Positions 10,184 to 21,674 of a stretch of DNA of 64,000 nucleotides are shown here, in pieces (position 1 is the first letter of the stretch; each line of letters starts with the position of its first letter). The position numbers and the translations under genes are program-made. Under the pieces are notes generated by a model that saw only the letters and a program-made list of their open reading frames with translations, did no database searches and had not been told where the DNA came from. This DNA is from Seiridium cupressi (Eukaryota > Ascomycota > Sordariomycetes > Amphisphaeriales > Sporocadaceae). The stretch spans positions 1 to 64,000 of the forward strand of contig JARVKI010000051.1 in assembly GCA_036674765.1 (NCBI GenBank). The letters run 5' to 3'.

Positions 10184-11981
10184 CTACCTATTATTGTCGT
10201 TACCATTGAACAAGCCCGATTGGCCTTGTTGACCAAATACTGCACGTACAGCTCGGTCGGCCAGGTTAACGTTATCTTCTACCGACTCTTCCCGAGGCTG
10301 CCTTGCCCAGTCTCGAGTAACACGTGGATTTGTGTCCGCTGCTTCCTGGAGCCTGTCGCTCCTAAATGTGAATATTTTCTTTGGTCTGATATCTTCTTCT
10401 GATGTTGTGACGGGCCGCTTTCGATATTTGGATGATGAGCCAGAAGCTTCTGGAGAGCATTCGTCTAAGGCACTTACTCCTTTGTGGCCGTACTTGAAGC
10501 GTTGACGTGTTTTAGGCGGATGAGTAGTTGGGGGCCCATAACCTGCATCTAAGACTTCTTCATCTTCTGGTTGATACTCACTGTCCAGTCGTTCTTGGAT
10601 GTCGTCTTCCTCCTCCTCTTCCCTTTCTTCGTCTTCTACGCCATCAATTTTATGGCCTCCATACAGGATGTATCTGCGCTCAGAAGCAGTCAATGCTGGA
10701 GTATCACGAAGCGAAGATGACTTGAAACTCGTGGAAACGTTCGGAATGACACCTGTTCCGTGACCGTCATCAATGCCGCGGCCAGGAAGTGACCCGGAAT
10801 CTATACGGCAACTTTCCCTTGTCTTGAGCTTATCTTTGCTTGGCTTGTCTATCAGTATGGTCAGTCTGTTGTTGCCTGCTCAAACTACTGCAAAAACCTA
10901 CAATTATCCAGGTCGCACTGGTAATTTTGAAAGTTTGCGCGTTTCACGACATCTTCCAACCGAAGGCCGATAACTTGTTGAATACAGCGTCAGCACTATG
11001 TTGGCGGACAGCTTGATGTGACTCACCCCTTTTCGAGCATTTCTCGAATATGATCCGCTCTGTGGGCGGGTCCGCACCGAATATCTCCGAATGATGTTTG
11101 AGAAAGTGGTTGAATGCTCGTCGTGATTTGAAAGGGTTCTTCAGAAACCTCCCATCCCTCAAGTACGGGGTGCTGCCGCAGTCACTCGAGGGGCATCTCA
11201 AGACGTAGATGTCTTCCTGCCACTCTGTCACGATAAAAGCGAACTCATCCGCAGACAAGGACTGGCTTCGGACGGTGCGCTCAATTCCGTCTCGCAGCAT
11301 CGACGGCCTATCAGCACTTGGTGTTCTCTCCTGTGGGTTAACATCATGGTTCGCTTCTCTGATTGGCGAATTTCGTCGAGTAAATGTGAACGATCGAGGA
11401 TCGCTGTCGTCTCTGACGGTAATGGTAGAGCGAATCTCATCGTCATGCGCCGAGGCTTCGTCAGCACGATCATTCTCCTGACTGGATAATCGAGTGTCGT
11501 TATCAAGCTTCGGCACATCTGTTTTCGGCGCGACTTGATCATTTGAAGCTGATGGACTCTGGTAGTATCTCGATCTCAGCGCAGAAAAAGATAAGAGATA
11601 TCCTAGATCCTCATTTGACTCCGCTGGGAAGTTGTTGGCTCGTCGCGGTCTGATCTCTGTTAATTCACTGAGCCTTTCCTGCACGTCTTCTGGCGTTAGA
11701 CCCCATCGTTGAATACGAGTGTGAATCTTTGCAACACTCTCAAGCCTTCTCTCATGCAAAGCATCGACTTCATGGTTAAGGTCTTTGAGTCGCTTGCAGA
11801 GGCGGACGATCTCGCTCTGAGTGGCCTCCAGTTCGGTGTCCAATTGGTTGGCGGCGGCTTTGCATTCATCTATTGATTCTGAAATCAACCGATTGGCGAG
11901 ATTTATGGTCAAAAGCCGACGTTCCTGCTCATATGGATCCTCTTCGAACTCGGTTGAGAGCAACGGTTCCGGCTGTCTCAT
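10184..11981 (-). CDS. Conserved-type hypothetical protein with coiled coil and C2H2-like motif, three exons
   Basis: Three exons on the minus strand join in frame: 11981-11027, 10973-10902 and 10848-10184. They give 564 codons, a protein of 563 residues. Both introns are exactly 53 nt with GTGAGT and GTAGGT donors and branch sites (gctgacg, gactgac). Residues about 25-85 are a heptad-like coiled coil. A long Ser/Arg/Asp-rich disordered stretch follows. Residues 263-296 form a C-x4-C-x23-H-x3-H arrangement (CPSSDC ... HFLKH) that could bind zinc. After the introns comes a very acidic run (residues about 380-410, EEREEEEEDD) and a basic patch (KYRKRP, RPKK). The composition suggests a nuclear or chromatin-associated protein, but I recognise no named family. 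It is intact between a transporter relic and a gene-free stretch. Confidence 0.85.
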
Positions 11982-14900
11982 TTTGAATAGCGCCTTTTGG
12001 CTAGACGGACCCCGCCTGCTTATCTTGCATTAGTAAAAAGGAGACGCGATCGCGCAACGACGCGGGTAGCTGCTTCCACTGGCCTACCTTCACTTCCTGC
12101 GGTCGGGGCCGTGGGTCTGGTCCTCAGGTCATAAATGAGGAACATGTGGCTACGCGACCTGGAGTACGTTTTGGTGCGCTAACGTCACCGAAGCAGAAGA
12201 AGAGGCGGCAGGCGTAAAACCAGTAGGTTAGGGCGCGAGAATTGGCATAACTAGTGCTAGCTGCTCAAACAAAGCGCAGGGGAGAAACGCGGCTGACTTT
12301 GGAGACCGGAAAGCAGCCCGGGAGATCGAATCAGGGGTCCATGGCCCCATATAATATCAAACGCGACATTTCGCTCGTCCTGAGATCACCCGTGGCGCGG
12401 TAAAAATTTCAATAAGAGACTAACAGGGGATTCGGCTCATCACAAACGTTTCTTGTTCGAATACGTTGAAACAGCAGTTCTTTTTACATATAAAAAAGCT
12501 TTTACTGCTTTTTAAACCATTCAAATTACCTTATTGTTAACTGACATATATAACCTCAAAAGTATCCGCCAATGCCTCCAACAAAGGACCACTTTAATGG
12601 ACGCCAGTAATGTCAGCCGAGCGACGATGGGCCATGGGCCGCTCTGAGGGTGCCCCAACCAAAGGACCGGGCCCGTCGGGACTGGCCAGCGTAGTGTAGC
12701 ACTCAGTTGAGGATCAGCCGTTGTGGATTGTTTAAGGCCCAAGTATAAATTCATACCAACGATCGTACCCAGGAAACCTAACGCTTTCAATCTAGCAAAT
12801 GCTCGATATCTAAGCAAGAACTAGTTCTCTCCAACAGATTCCATCCACTCTACTTTACAAGCTTTAAGCAGTGGCAGAAACTACAAACCACCTTGAAGTT
12901 TTCCACACTACATTGCAACTCGTGCATGTTTTGCTGGTCTATCTGGCACTAGGTAGACTAGGGAGTAGCCGTTTGGGTTGTTTAACTCCTGCGAACGCTT
13001 TGTCCCGCCTATTTGCCGTCGTTGGAACATCCGGGATGACTATAGAAATAGCAGGCTGATTATTTGGTGTCACTATAAAGTCCAAGGCTGCTAGTAGGGT
13101 GTAAGCGTCGTCTTTCGACCGCTAGAAAAGCTGGAGAAGGTAACGTTACAATAGCTGAGCATCAGCTAAGCCCTGGATTCGAATTAATCCATGGCACTGC
13201 AGCTGTTGAATCCATGTCAGCCCCTGATTCCATCATGTCTGATAGCTGGGTACATGCGACAGGGCATTCGTCAGCTGAACTACCTACACAGCTAGCCATT
13301 TTCAACAGACCATATTAGAGTTTTCATCAACCAAATCGGAACACAGATCAGCGCCAAATATATATTAAAGAGTAAAACACGTTTTTACCGTTCTGTGCTT
13401 TGTGTGGGGTATCAACTCATTAGTCTGTAAATGATTGCCGTTAGGTTTTTTCCCCTACAGGGACCCCTTCCAGCTGAAGTATCCACTAAACTTCGAGCTG
13501 GCCAGCACCCACCTCAGCGTCAGCCTTTACCAGATTGCAACCGCCTCTGAAAACGCGAAATCTGACACGCTCGAGATACGAATACACTATAAAATACCAT
13601 GTCTATCGTTACGCACCTTTCCGATCACGCTGCTCAATCAAGGCAGCTACTTCTTATACCTGGCTCCCAACACCTGCTTTGAGTATGTATACGGACGCCA
13701 AGCTCACAAATGGCTGCATCCCAGTGAACATATCGGCGAAGTCAATTCTCTCGGGAAAGCAAATGAACGCGTGTTCGCCTGCTCCCGGGGAAAACTTCGA
13801 AGTGAGGTCGACAAACGTAATACTTTACAGCGCCCATAACTGTCTTTCTTCCTCTTATATATTATGAGTACTGAATCAAGAGTGCTAAGATCAGTAAGAT
13901 TGCCCAGAGGCTGTCTTGAATTTTCCAGAATCCAAGCGGGTTATGATGGATTAAATTATAAACAACATGGCCCGGAAGGTGTTTGGAATATACGAGATGT
14001 TTTGCTTGGTGGCCAGACGTGTATGTATAAACATGATTTCGAGACCGTAAAGCTCAACATTGAAGAGGCCGCGGAGGCTTGGGTACAGAATTTGAGGAGG
14101 GTTGCATTATGTATTGAAGCAACTTGGCAATCGGAGATGATTTCGTGCTCCGAATATTGTAATAGAATGAATGGTAAAAGTGAGAAGTATACGCAAATCT
14201 CGGCAACATCCCCGGACATTCCTTTGCCAATTTCCAGTAAATCTTCGAAGTTCCATGTTCGAGAAGGCACAAGGCTCGCCCTTTATTACTCGCTTGACGG
14301 GGAACAACGCATACATTTGCGTCACGAAAACAGTAAATACTGAGTAAAAGCTTATGATGTTATATATACAGACACCATATGTCATCATTTAATGATTAAA
14401 CCCAGCTCTAATCTATGCGAAGAGGAAGAAAATCAGAGCTCTAGAATTCAGGCTGGCGGTTTCGACTGAACCGTTCTAGAGCAGACGCACGCCAGTATAT
14501 CCAACAGTCAGAACCACTATGTAAACATTATTCGTAGATACGATGGGTCTGAAATCTAAAGCGATCTCAAGGCTGATAGCGGATTGATATCTTGAAATAG
14601 ATATATCATATGGCTTGCTTGAGCCGCATTTTCCGTGGCTATCTGGCCGCTCTTTGGATATCGAAAATCTTAGTCTACTGTCCGACTACCGCCCGCACGT
14701 GGCTCTTAGCAGAAGGGTATCTGTATCTTGCCTGAATCAATCATTCCGTGTGATTACCCCAGGCTTATCCAGAATAATTAGTATAAGACTATATAGTACA
14801 AACTTAAACAATGATTCTTTCTTTCTACTAACAGCCGGGGTCGCTTATACATATTGTACGTTCTGTTCTTATACAAATATGTCACCTTTATAACAGACGC

Positions 14901-15258
14901 TATCCATAATTAAGATGTAGGTTTGCCTGAGATAGTCAATCATCACAAATTTTATCGGTCCCGATGTAATTAGGCATTGCATTTACGCGAGAATAGCTCA
15001 TCTTAGTAGCCCAAGTAATCAGGGATTAGAGGAAGTTATCGTTTTTAGCCCGATAAAATAGGCAGACAAGAAATGGGTCTTTGTATCACATAGGAATAAG
15101 TAACAGTTTCAGAAACCCTTTATTATAGTCGAATTCGCTAGCCGATGGTCCTATGCTTTTGTCGGACCGTGATGAAACCCACTTATGTGGCCTTGGACTA
15201 CCCCTGATAAGCTAGAAGAGCTTCAGCGTTTCCAAAACAATGGTGAACACTCTCTCTT
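11982..15258. other. Gene-poor stretch; one tentative small ORF inside
   Basis: About 3.3 kb with no gene I can identify. Frames of 90-160 codons occur near 12521-12817 (minus), 13435-13867 and 13864-14343 (plus), none with family motifs. The stretch 14600-15100 is somewhat AT-rich. The left few hundred bases are the promoter side of the coiled-coil gene. Confidence 0.45.
13864..14343 (+). CDS. Tentative hypothetical protein, 159 residues
   Basis: An ATG-initiated frame of 160 codons, the longest in a 3 kb gene-free stretch. It has no signal peptide, membrane span or recognisable domain. The segment GPEGVWNIRDVLLGG followed by a helix-like EEAAEAWVQNL is the most protein-like part. A 110-codon frame (13535-13867) ends just as it starts. 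No splice signals extend it. It may be a chance frame or the remains of a larger gene. Confidence 0.2.
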   Translation: MSTESRVLRSVRLPRGCLEFSRIQAGYDGLNYKQHGPEGVWNIRDVLLGGQTCMYKHDFETVKLNIEEAAEAWVQNLRRVALCIEATWQSEMISCSEYCNRMNGKSEKYTQISATSPDIPLPISSKSSKFHVREGTRLALYYSLDGEQRIHLRHENSKY

Positions 15259-16012
15259 CTATGCAGAACCACCTAGCTGCTTGACAGCGAAATCCGTACC
15301 AAGCTTCTGAGTATTGGAGTCCGTAGGATAGGAAAGGTGCTCCGCGTTGATTCCAAAGCCGTGGGTAGTGTCACAGACTCCGTCCCCCTAGTGTTGGTTA
15401 GTAGTAGAACTAAGAGCCAGTATGCGGAAGATCGTCACTTACATAAGCGCAAACGTCTAGAGTCTTCTCGATCCACGCGTCAGGAATACTGTTGCCGAGC
15501 GCCACTGACAAACCATTCACGTCCTTGGTCGTAGTGCCCCCACTAGTGTCCACGTTGCACGCCAATCCCGACTTGTGCTCAGGGTCCCCAATCAAAAACA
15601 CACCCTTGACCGCATCAAAGCTAGTGCCAGTGAGTCCAGACAAGGCGTTTACCGTGGCAGCAGCACCTTGCGAGTAGCCCTGCAAGATAAAGCATTCGCC
15701 GGGAGAGGACTGGAGTGTAGAAGTAACTTTATTGATGATGTCCTGGGTGCCAGCCTCGGAGTTCTGGGACGCATCGGCCGCATAGACCGTGTTGTAGATC
15801 GTTCCCCCGGAGACTTGAGAAGTGACCTGGGAGTTGATGGTGGTGAATCCGGCAGATGGACCTTGAGCTTCGCCTGTACCCCGTGTATTTATGATGGTAT
15901 AGGAAGGGCATGTGCTCGAGCTTGCTCTAACCTCGAGCACAGCATCGAAGGGCGCTGCGCACACAGACAGCGCCATAAGTGGAAGGATATTCAGGGGTGT
16001 GTTGCGATGCAT
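15259..16012 (-). CDS. Cutinase (carbohydrate esterase family 5), secreted
   Basis: Two exons on the minus strand, 16012-15443 and 15387-15259, make 232 residues, the usual cutinase size. The 55-nt intron has GTAAGT, a CTAAC branch site and CAG-type spacing to TAG. Residues 1-19 are a signal peptide. TRGTGEAQG (43-51) is the oxyanion-side strand typical of CE5. The nucleophile is Ser114 in GYSQG, the acid Asp192 in the conserved DVC-x2-GDGVC, and the base His207 in EHLSY. Without splicing the ORF stops before Asp and His, so the intron restores the triad. CE5 enzymes hydrolyse cutin esters or acetyl groups on xylan outside the cell; which of these applies cannot be told. A plant-associated or litter life style is suggested. 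Confidence 0.93.
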
Positions 16013-19000
16013 GGTGTAAACTGGGTTGCAAAAACTGGTGATGAGATTTGTGTAGGCAGTGCTTGTGGTATCAGTTCCCGAGTTGACAGATTCTGTAGAG
16101 GAAGATCAATCAGTTTTATATATTGCTGAACCCCGAAAAGTATCTGGTTTCCATTATACATTTCACGGCCCCTCGGTCCGCTCGCACCGCTGTTTGCGTC
16201 AGAACTAGAACAAGCTTGCTTCTCCGGAAATAAAAGTGGTGGTATGCGGATCGCTATTCTTGCTAAATATTTGATGCTTACTTAAGCTTATTTCTCGCAA
16301 GTCAAACCCTATTTAGGTATGTGGAGACCAGTGCTATTGGGATTTAGCCTCGAGCTACGTTTTTTCGGCGTTTGAGCACGGTTGGTATTGGCTTTACTTT
16401 GATTGCGCCTGGCGCCAAGTGAGCTGCGGATCTGTGCCGCCTCGCTACTTTGTTTGATGTTGATCATTCCCATCAATGCGATTGTGTCAGACATAAAAAA
16501 AGAGCCTCGGTATGAGGGCGGGGAGGGTGTGCAGGATCACGATTCTTGATTGATTCTTCGGGTCACATACTGCCTGGGGGATAGTCCCAAGATCGCCTCA
16601 TCCTAATGGTCCTTGCATTCTCCACTAAGCCAATGACATCGAAAAGTTCTAGTTACCGTTGCCATAGTCAAAGGCGACATGATGATGTCTTGATGAGCCT
16701 TGTCCACAACCTTGGTCAGGTGACGTGCAATGGAATATAGAGAGATGGTCAAGCAGGTACCGAGTGACCCTAATTAACTTTCTTTCCACTCCGGACATGA
16801 CCTTGATCTCCCTGTGGCTTCTTTTGCCTTCATGTGTTGCTAGCAGCAGCACAGCTGCAGTTATTTGTGTGAGAAAACCACGTTTATGCTTGACTCGGCC
16901 ATCGACAAAACCATATCACAATTAAGTTGAATACACCAGCTGGAATTTCTATTGACGAGCTCAAACTTCACAAGGCAGCTAGATTTTTCAAGATTGCCGA
17001 GAACTCATGGATCAAAAAAGTTCAGTGTCATCATCGTATTCTATACCATCGTTTCTTTTTACTGCGGATTGGCAAAAATGTATTGTGAGCTAGACCTTTC
17101 ATCATCTACATGTATATCAAGTACTGGTTCATGTATATTACGTCTCTTCAAGAGCTGTCTGCTGAACCTTCCGAAACTTTGAAGCTAACTTATTGCTTAC
17201 TGAATAAGACAACGTATTTATAAATGAAGAATAGCAAGACCATTTTCGTGAGCTTCTGCTATTCTGATCGATGCACGGAGAGTGACGAGTGACGAGTGAC
17301 GACGAGATATTGATGATCAACATATTTCACTAATGTCGGGGATGTAATTTCGTAGACAGGTCCAGGAAGAACACTAAAACTCTGGCCGAAGGTCCGGGGA
17401 GCTATTTATCAAGCGGCGGCCAACGAACATTGATAGTTCGACTGCACTAACTTATCGAAGAAAGACTACAAACCCGAAACAACTCATTCATAGTTAACAG
17501 CGTTGAAGAATATAAGAAATTTCATGGTTTATGGAACTTGGTATACTTCAACGAGGCAGTTCATATATGCGTCCCAGGCTGCCTATGAGTAATCGGCTCA
17601 CAACTGGGGTTATCTCCTGCTAGCCAGTAGTAAGGACGCAATCTATTCTGTACAAAAGCTCAGAATAAAGGATTAGGAATATTCCAGACTTGATAGATAT
17701 ATGATGTGGACGGTTGTATACTTTACGAGGCAATGTAATTCGTGCAGCAAAGAGACAACATAGAACTTCTTGGGAACTGGATATGCCACGTTTTCGTGGT
17801 GGAAAGGGGGACCATCTCCTTCGATTAGGCTGTATTTGTCTAGATCTTCCAGATATAGTGCATCGTAGCCTCACCAAGTTGGTTAAAGCTACTCCTAGTG
17901 ACATAAACAAATATGAGCATTTGCCAGCAACAATACGGTCCGATTTATAGTTTGTCTAGCTTGATGGCCTGATGTAGCTCTCATCAGGTTCGAAAATTCT
18001 TTTGATTTAGCTGAATTCCGCAAGAGAGAAGGGGTCTGGAGATGTGAGGCCAGGATTCTAACAGAGACACAGTGCACTGCATCGAGATGCTTCACAACGC
18101 CATCATGTGCGCTGGTGTTGTAATCCTCATTACCTTTAACTGGCATCCCAGTCACGGCACTCCCAAGTCTAACTTTAAAGGCATGCATTCGTGACAGAAG
18201 TGGGATAAGATTCAGGACTGGTGAGCTGCCAACAACATCGTCAGCTAGCTCAAGACCCTATAGAAGCCCGAAGGATTTACAGGGGCGGTCCCTGATGAAT
18301 AGGAGTGTTTCTTGCCTGGCGGCTATGAGGGGGGCAGTAAAGTCCTCCCGGATGGGTCTGTCGAGTATCACCTAGGCTCCAATGGGGATAGGGACATTAC
18401 CCCAGATGAGAGTTGGAGCAGGGGGAATGGGAGACAGCATTACTTTCAGGCGTCTTAGTAAAGATTGCTGGTGAAGCTTTGCCACCCGCTTTTCCTCCTC
18501 CTTGCCCCTCTCTCTTTGTGTTTTTTTCGGGCCGAAGCTTTGCGTTTGGCACGGCAAGAGCGCGTGCCGTCACTCATTCTTGTTTTCCTTTTCCTTTTTC
18601 TGCCTAGTTCTACAAGTCAACGACGGTATCTAAGTTTTGTAAGTTGAAAATCCAAGTGCTCTGATACGACCTTGTATTCAATATGAAGAGTAAAAATTAA
18701 GATGCAGAAATCAAATAAAATTTGGTGGCTCAAACGGCCATACAGGCCCTCCCGTTGTGTTACTATAGTAGCCTCAAAGGAGCTACCCCTCCAGCCACAC
18801 CTATTAGCCACTGCGTGGCGCATCATGCTCTCAATTTATAAGATTGTGGCCTTTGATTCAAAGCCATGATTCTGTGACCTTTTACAAGGAAAAAAACCTC
18901 TACAGCCGGGTGGAGTATTTCAGTTCTGGAAGCATAACAACAACCCTGCATTAAGACATCAGGATGTTTGCCATTCGATCTCTGGCCCCACTGAGGTAAT

Positions 19001-19857
19001 CAACCTGTAATAGATATAATTTCTAGGCGGAGATCATGTGCAACAATCATATGTCGAAGCATTGAATTGTGCTTGGGAGGGATACGAGAATAACTTTTCG
19101 CTAAGCTGCCAAGTTTTTCTATCATATCATGGATACTCGGCCCGTTTCCTGTTGGTGTGTGGCTGATGAAGTGGTATATGTAACTACCTGGTGTAATCGG
19201 GTAGGAAGAGTATGTAAACTAACGTCACTACGGAAGTCACAGCGCTCATACCGGGAGCTAAGCATATGGCGTGGTATCCCGGGGGAAACGTGAACTGCTA
19301 TAGGAGCCTGATACGGTGGCATAAGCCCACGCAGGGCAATGGAGAAACTGCTGGTGTGGTGTAAATTCAATAGAATAAGGAGACCGCGATCATTTCTGGG
19401 TCGTATATGCATATACAGTCTACTCTGTTTCGTCCACTTTCTTTCCCTGGTGCTTCGAAGACGTCATTAACATCAGCAAGCACGTAGGGTAAATGACCAC
19501 AAGTTATGGCCAATGATGTCGGCATCGCAACTTGGAAACTTCGAAAGAATTGGTACAGGTCTACTCTAAACCACTGTGCGCTAAGCATGATCTCTCAATA
19601 GTCGGGAACTCGGGGCCGAAATATTTCCCACTATGGAATTAACCGCACCTGCCAACACGAACGCGGTCGGGTTTTCAGCTCCGCTTTCCATCAATGGGGT
19701 CGATGTGTACCTGGTTGCATAATTGAGGACACAGCGTTATGTGGCTACTCCACGTTTGAGAGACTGCCCTTCTCCCGTCCGCTAGAGAAGATTCAGCTTA
19801 CCACTTTTTACATCCCGTGAAACCGGTATAGAGTTTGACTAGACTAGTCCCGATGAT
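16013..19857. other. Long stretch without a recognised gene
   Basis: About 3.8 kb. The first few hundred bases are the cutinase promoter. Short frames elsewhere (for example 17714-17950 plus and 17895-18188 minus) carry no recognisable motif. A tandem repeat, three units of AGTGACG, lies at 17281-17301. A pyrimidine-rich stretch runs from about 18485 to 18605. Confidence 0.45.
17281..17301. repeat. Three tandem copies of AGTGACG
   Basis: A short perfect 7-bp tandem repeat inside gene-free sequence. Probably slippage; no function is suggested by its surroundings. Confidence 0.7.
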
Positions 19858-20365
19858 TTAAATCGCAATTTTCCAGACAATCTTCGCACTTGAGATGCTT
19901 AAGCTATCTTTCCGTCCACTACAAAATTTTGCCTCTTGTGATAGCCTCAAGAGGGTGATTGGAGAGCCTTGGGCACCAGAGTGCTTCAACGGCATCATTG
20001 GAGTTCCTTCCGGCAGCTGATGGTCCAAGGTCGATTGTAGTATCCCTTCGAAGTCGCGGCAATTCTGTTTCCTATTAATATCCGGCCAGGTCCGCCCTCG
20101 TTGCTTGATCCAATGCGTCGTGACTTGTCCAACGTCAGTATGGCACATGCCGAATTGCCTCGGCATATCCACATAATGATCTAGATGCAAAGGATCAACA
20201 CTTCCTGGCTGCTGGTGGGGGTATATTGGACCTGGTAACCGTCTGAAACCATAATATCATTGCTCACCTAACCCGTCACTTTGGTATAACGGTCAATTAC
20301 ACTTCAACTACTGCCATTGACGACCTACCTATGGTACACAATAGTTTGATGGATGAGCTCCATAG
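19858..20365 (-). pseudogene. UstYa-like (DUF3328) oxidase relic
   Basis: The minus strand encodes DPLHLDHYVDMPRQFGMC-x2-D, then W with WPDIN, then NCRDFEGIL. This matches the second motif of UstYa/DUF3328 proteins (H-x2-HC-x2-LRQ-x2-C-x2-D) and their closing CRDF motif. About 150 bases upstream, after an intron-like gap, MELIHQTIVYHR stands where the first motif (H-x-LHC-x3-IR) is expected. Key residues are lost: the HC Cys of motif two is Tyr, the Leu before RQ is Pro, and motif one lacks its His-Cys pair. UstYa proteins act as oxidases or cyclases in ribosomal-peptide and related pathways. No N-terminal membrane exon and no precursor-like repeat peptide gene was found nearby. I regard it as a dead copy; a diverged gene with unseen exons is possible. 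Confidence 0.6.
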
Positions 20366-21674
20366 CATTTGATTCGGCCAGTAATGAGTCACTGGGATCT
20401 ACCGTCTTGGACGGATCTGAAGATAGTTGTCGCGCATGTTGGATAGAGTAAATCTGGCACTGGTCATAGATACCTGTCCTTCAACATTGGCAATCATTGC
20501 AGCAGGTTGGGTGGGGGGCGGGGTTAGGTCGCGGCCCAGCCCGGCTGTCTTGGGCGATGGATCGCTGCACTCTAGCACTAGCTAACTCCAATACAATACA
20601 ATCGTTAGTGACTGAGTACCAGCTAGAAGTCCTGCATTCAAACGAAATGCAGGATATTTAGCTCATGTGAGATTTTCACATGATATGCTCCCACAGCGTC
20701 CCTGGGAACTGAGGGGAAAAAGAAAGGAAAACGAACAGCGGTGCTCCACGTCTCACAGGACACATAGTCGTTACTTTCGTAGCGGCCCCACAGCATACCA
20801 ATAGACATTCTAGCTTTCATTCCCATCGGATTGGGCTTCATTCGCTCAGCATCTCAAAGTTAGGCGATGCTGGCTATCATATCGCCCATCTGTTCTGAAT
20901 TGTGATTAGTGTTGAGGATAAAGGTGCAATAACACCATGAAGTCAAAGAGCTTAGGGCCATACTATCCTAAAATTATAGCGTAATCACACTTTATAAGCC
21001 TGTCACTGGTAGCTCTAAAACGCTGTTTAGCAATAGTGGTTTGGGTAGGCCCACCTTAGGTACATTAGCCACCCGTTATAACCAGCATATCTGGCTCACA
21101 ATATTCCCCTCTTTCGGCAATTAAACATAAGGCTAACACCCTTAGAGAAAAGAAAAGCTGTATCGCATTGATTCGTTAACATGATGTCTAGAGCTCAGAT
21201 CGATGAAAAGATTTAAGACATTTTAATGTCCGAGTTCCGTCGCCTGAAGACCAGGAAGCCAACGTACCGCGTAATCGGACCACTATTCATAAGCCGCCCA
21301 GGGTGGTGCAGCGCTAGTGACCTCAGAAAAGCAGAGCAATTAATTCAGAGTCCATTTTATTGCTTCGTTCAATTTCGGCTGCAATTAAACCTACTTCTTT
21401 TCGTGGAATGCTAATCCCCCAAAAGGACCCAGAGGATATATGCGCCATCCTAAGAAATTAGTTCTTCTCCAACAACCGTCCTCATTTTCTCTGAAGTATG
21501 GCTCAATGCTCCCGATCTGATGGCGAAGACAACTTTTGAATGAGAAGGAATACTTGTGGTATTTACTAGGAGGACCATGTATTGTATAAGATATATCAAA
21601 TCATAGTCCATTACCCGGCTTGAACATTAGCTTTGAGTCCCTTGAAACAAACAGACGCCGCGGCTCATTCGCGG
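20366..21674. other. No gene recognised
   Basis: Short frames only. The right part is the 3' flank of the minus-strand regulator gene. The left part may contain the mutated N-terminal exon of the UstYa relic, but I could not read one. Confidence 0.45.

Noticed and set aside
13165..13190. GGATTCGAATTAATCC, resembling a minus-strand tRNA T-loop
   Set aside because: It is a small inverted repeat; no cloverleaf can be built on either strand.
15575..16129. 184-codon plus-strand frame opposite the cutinase
   Set aside because: It lies antisense to a gene with a complete catalytic triad and has no motif of its own.
19228..19320. Stretch with stem-like blocks that looked like a 5S rRNA
   Set aside because: The conserved 5S internal control region is not present.
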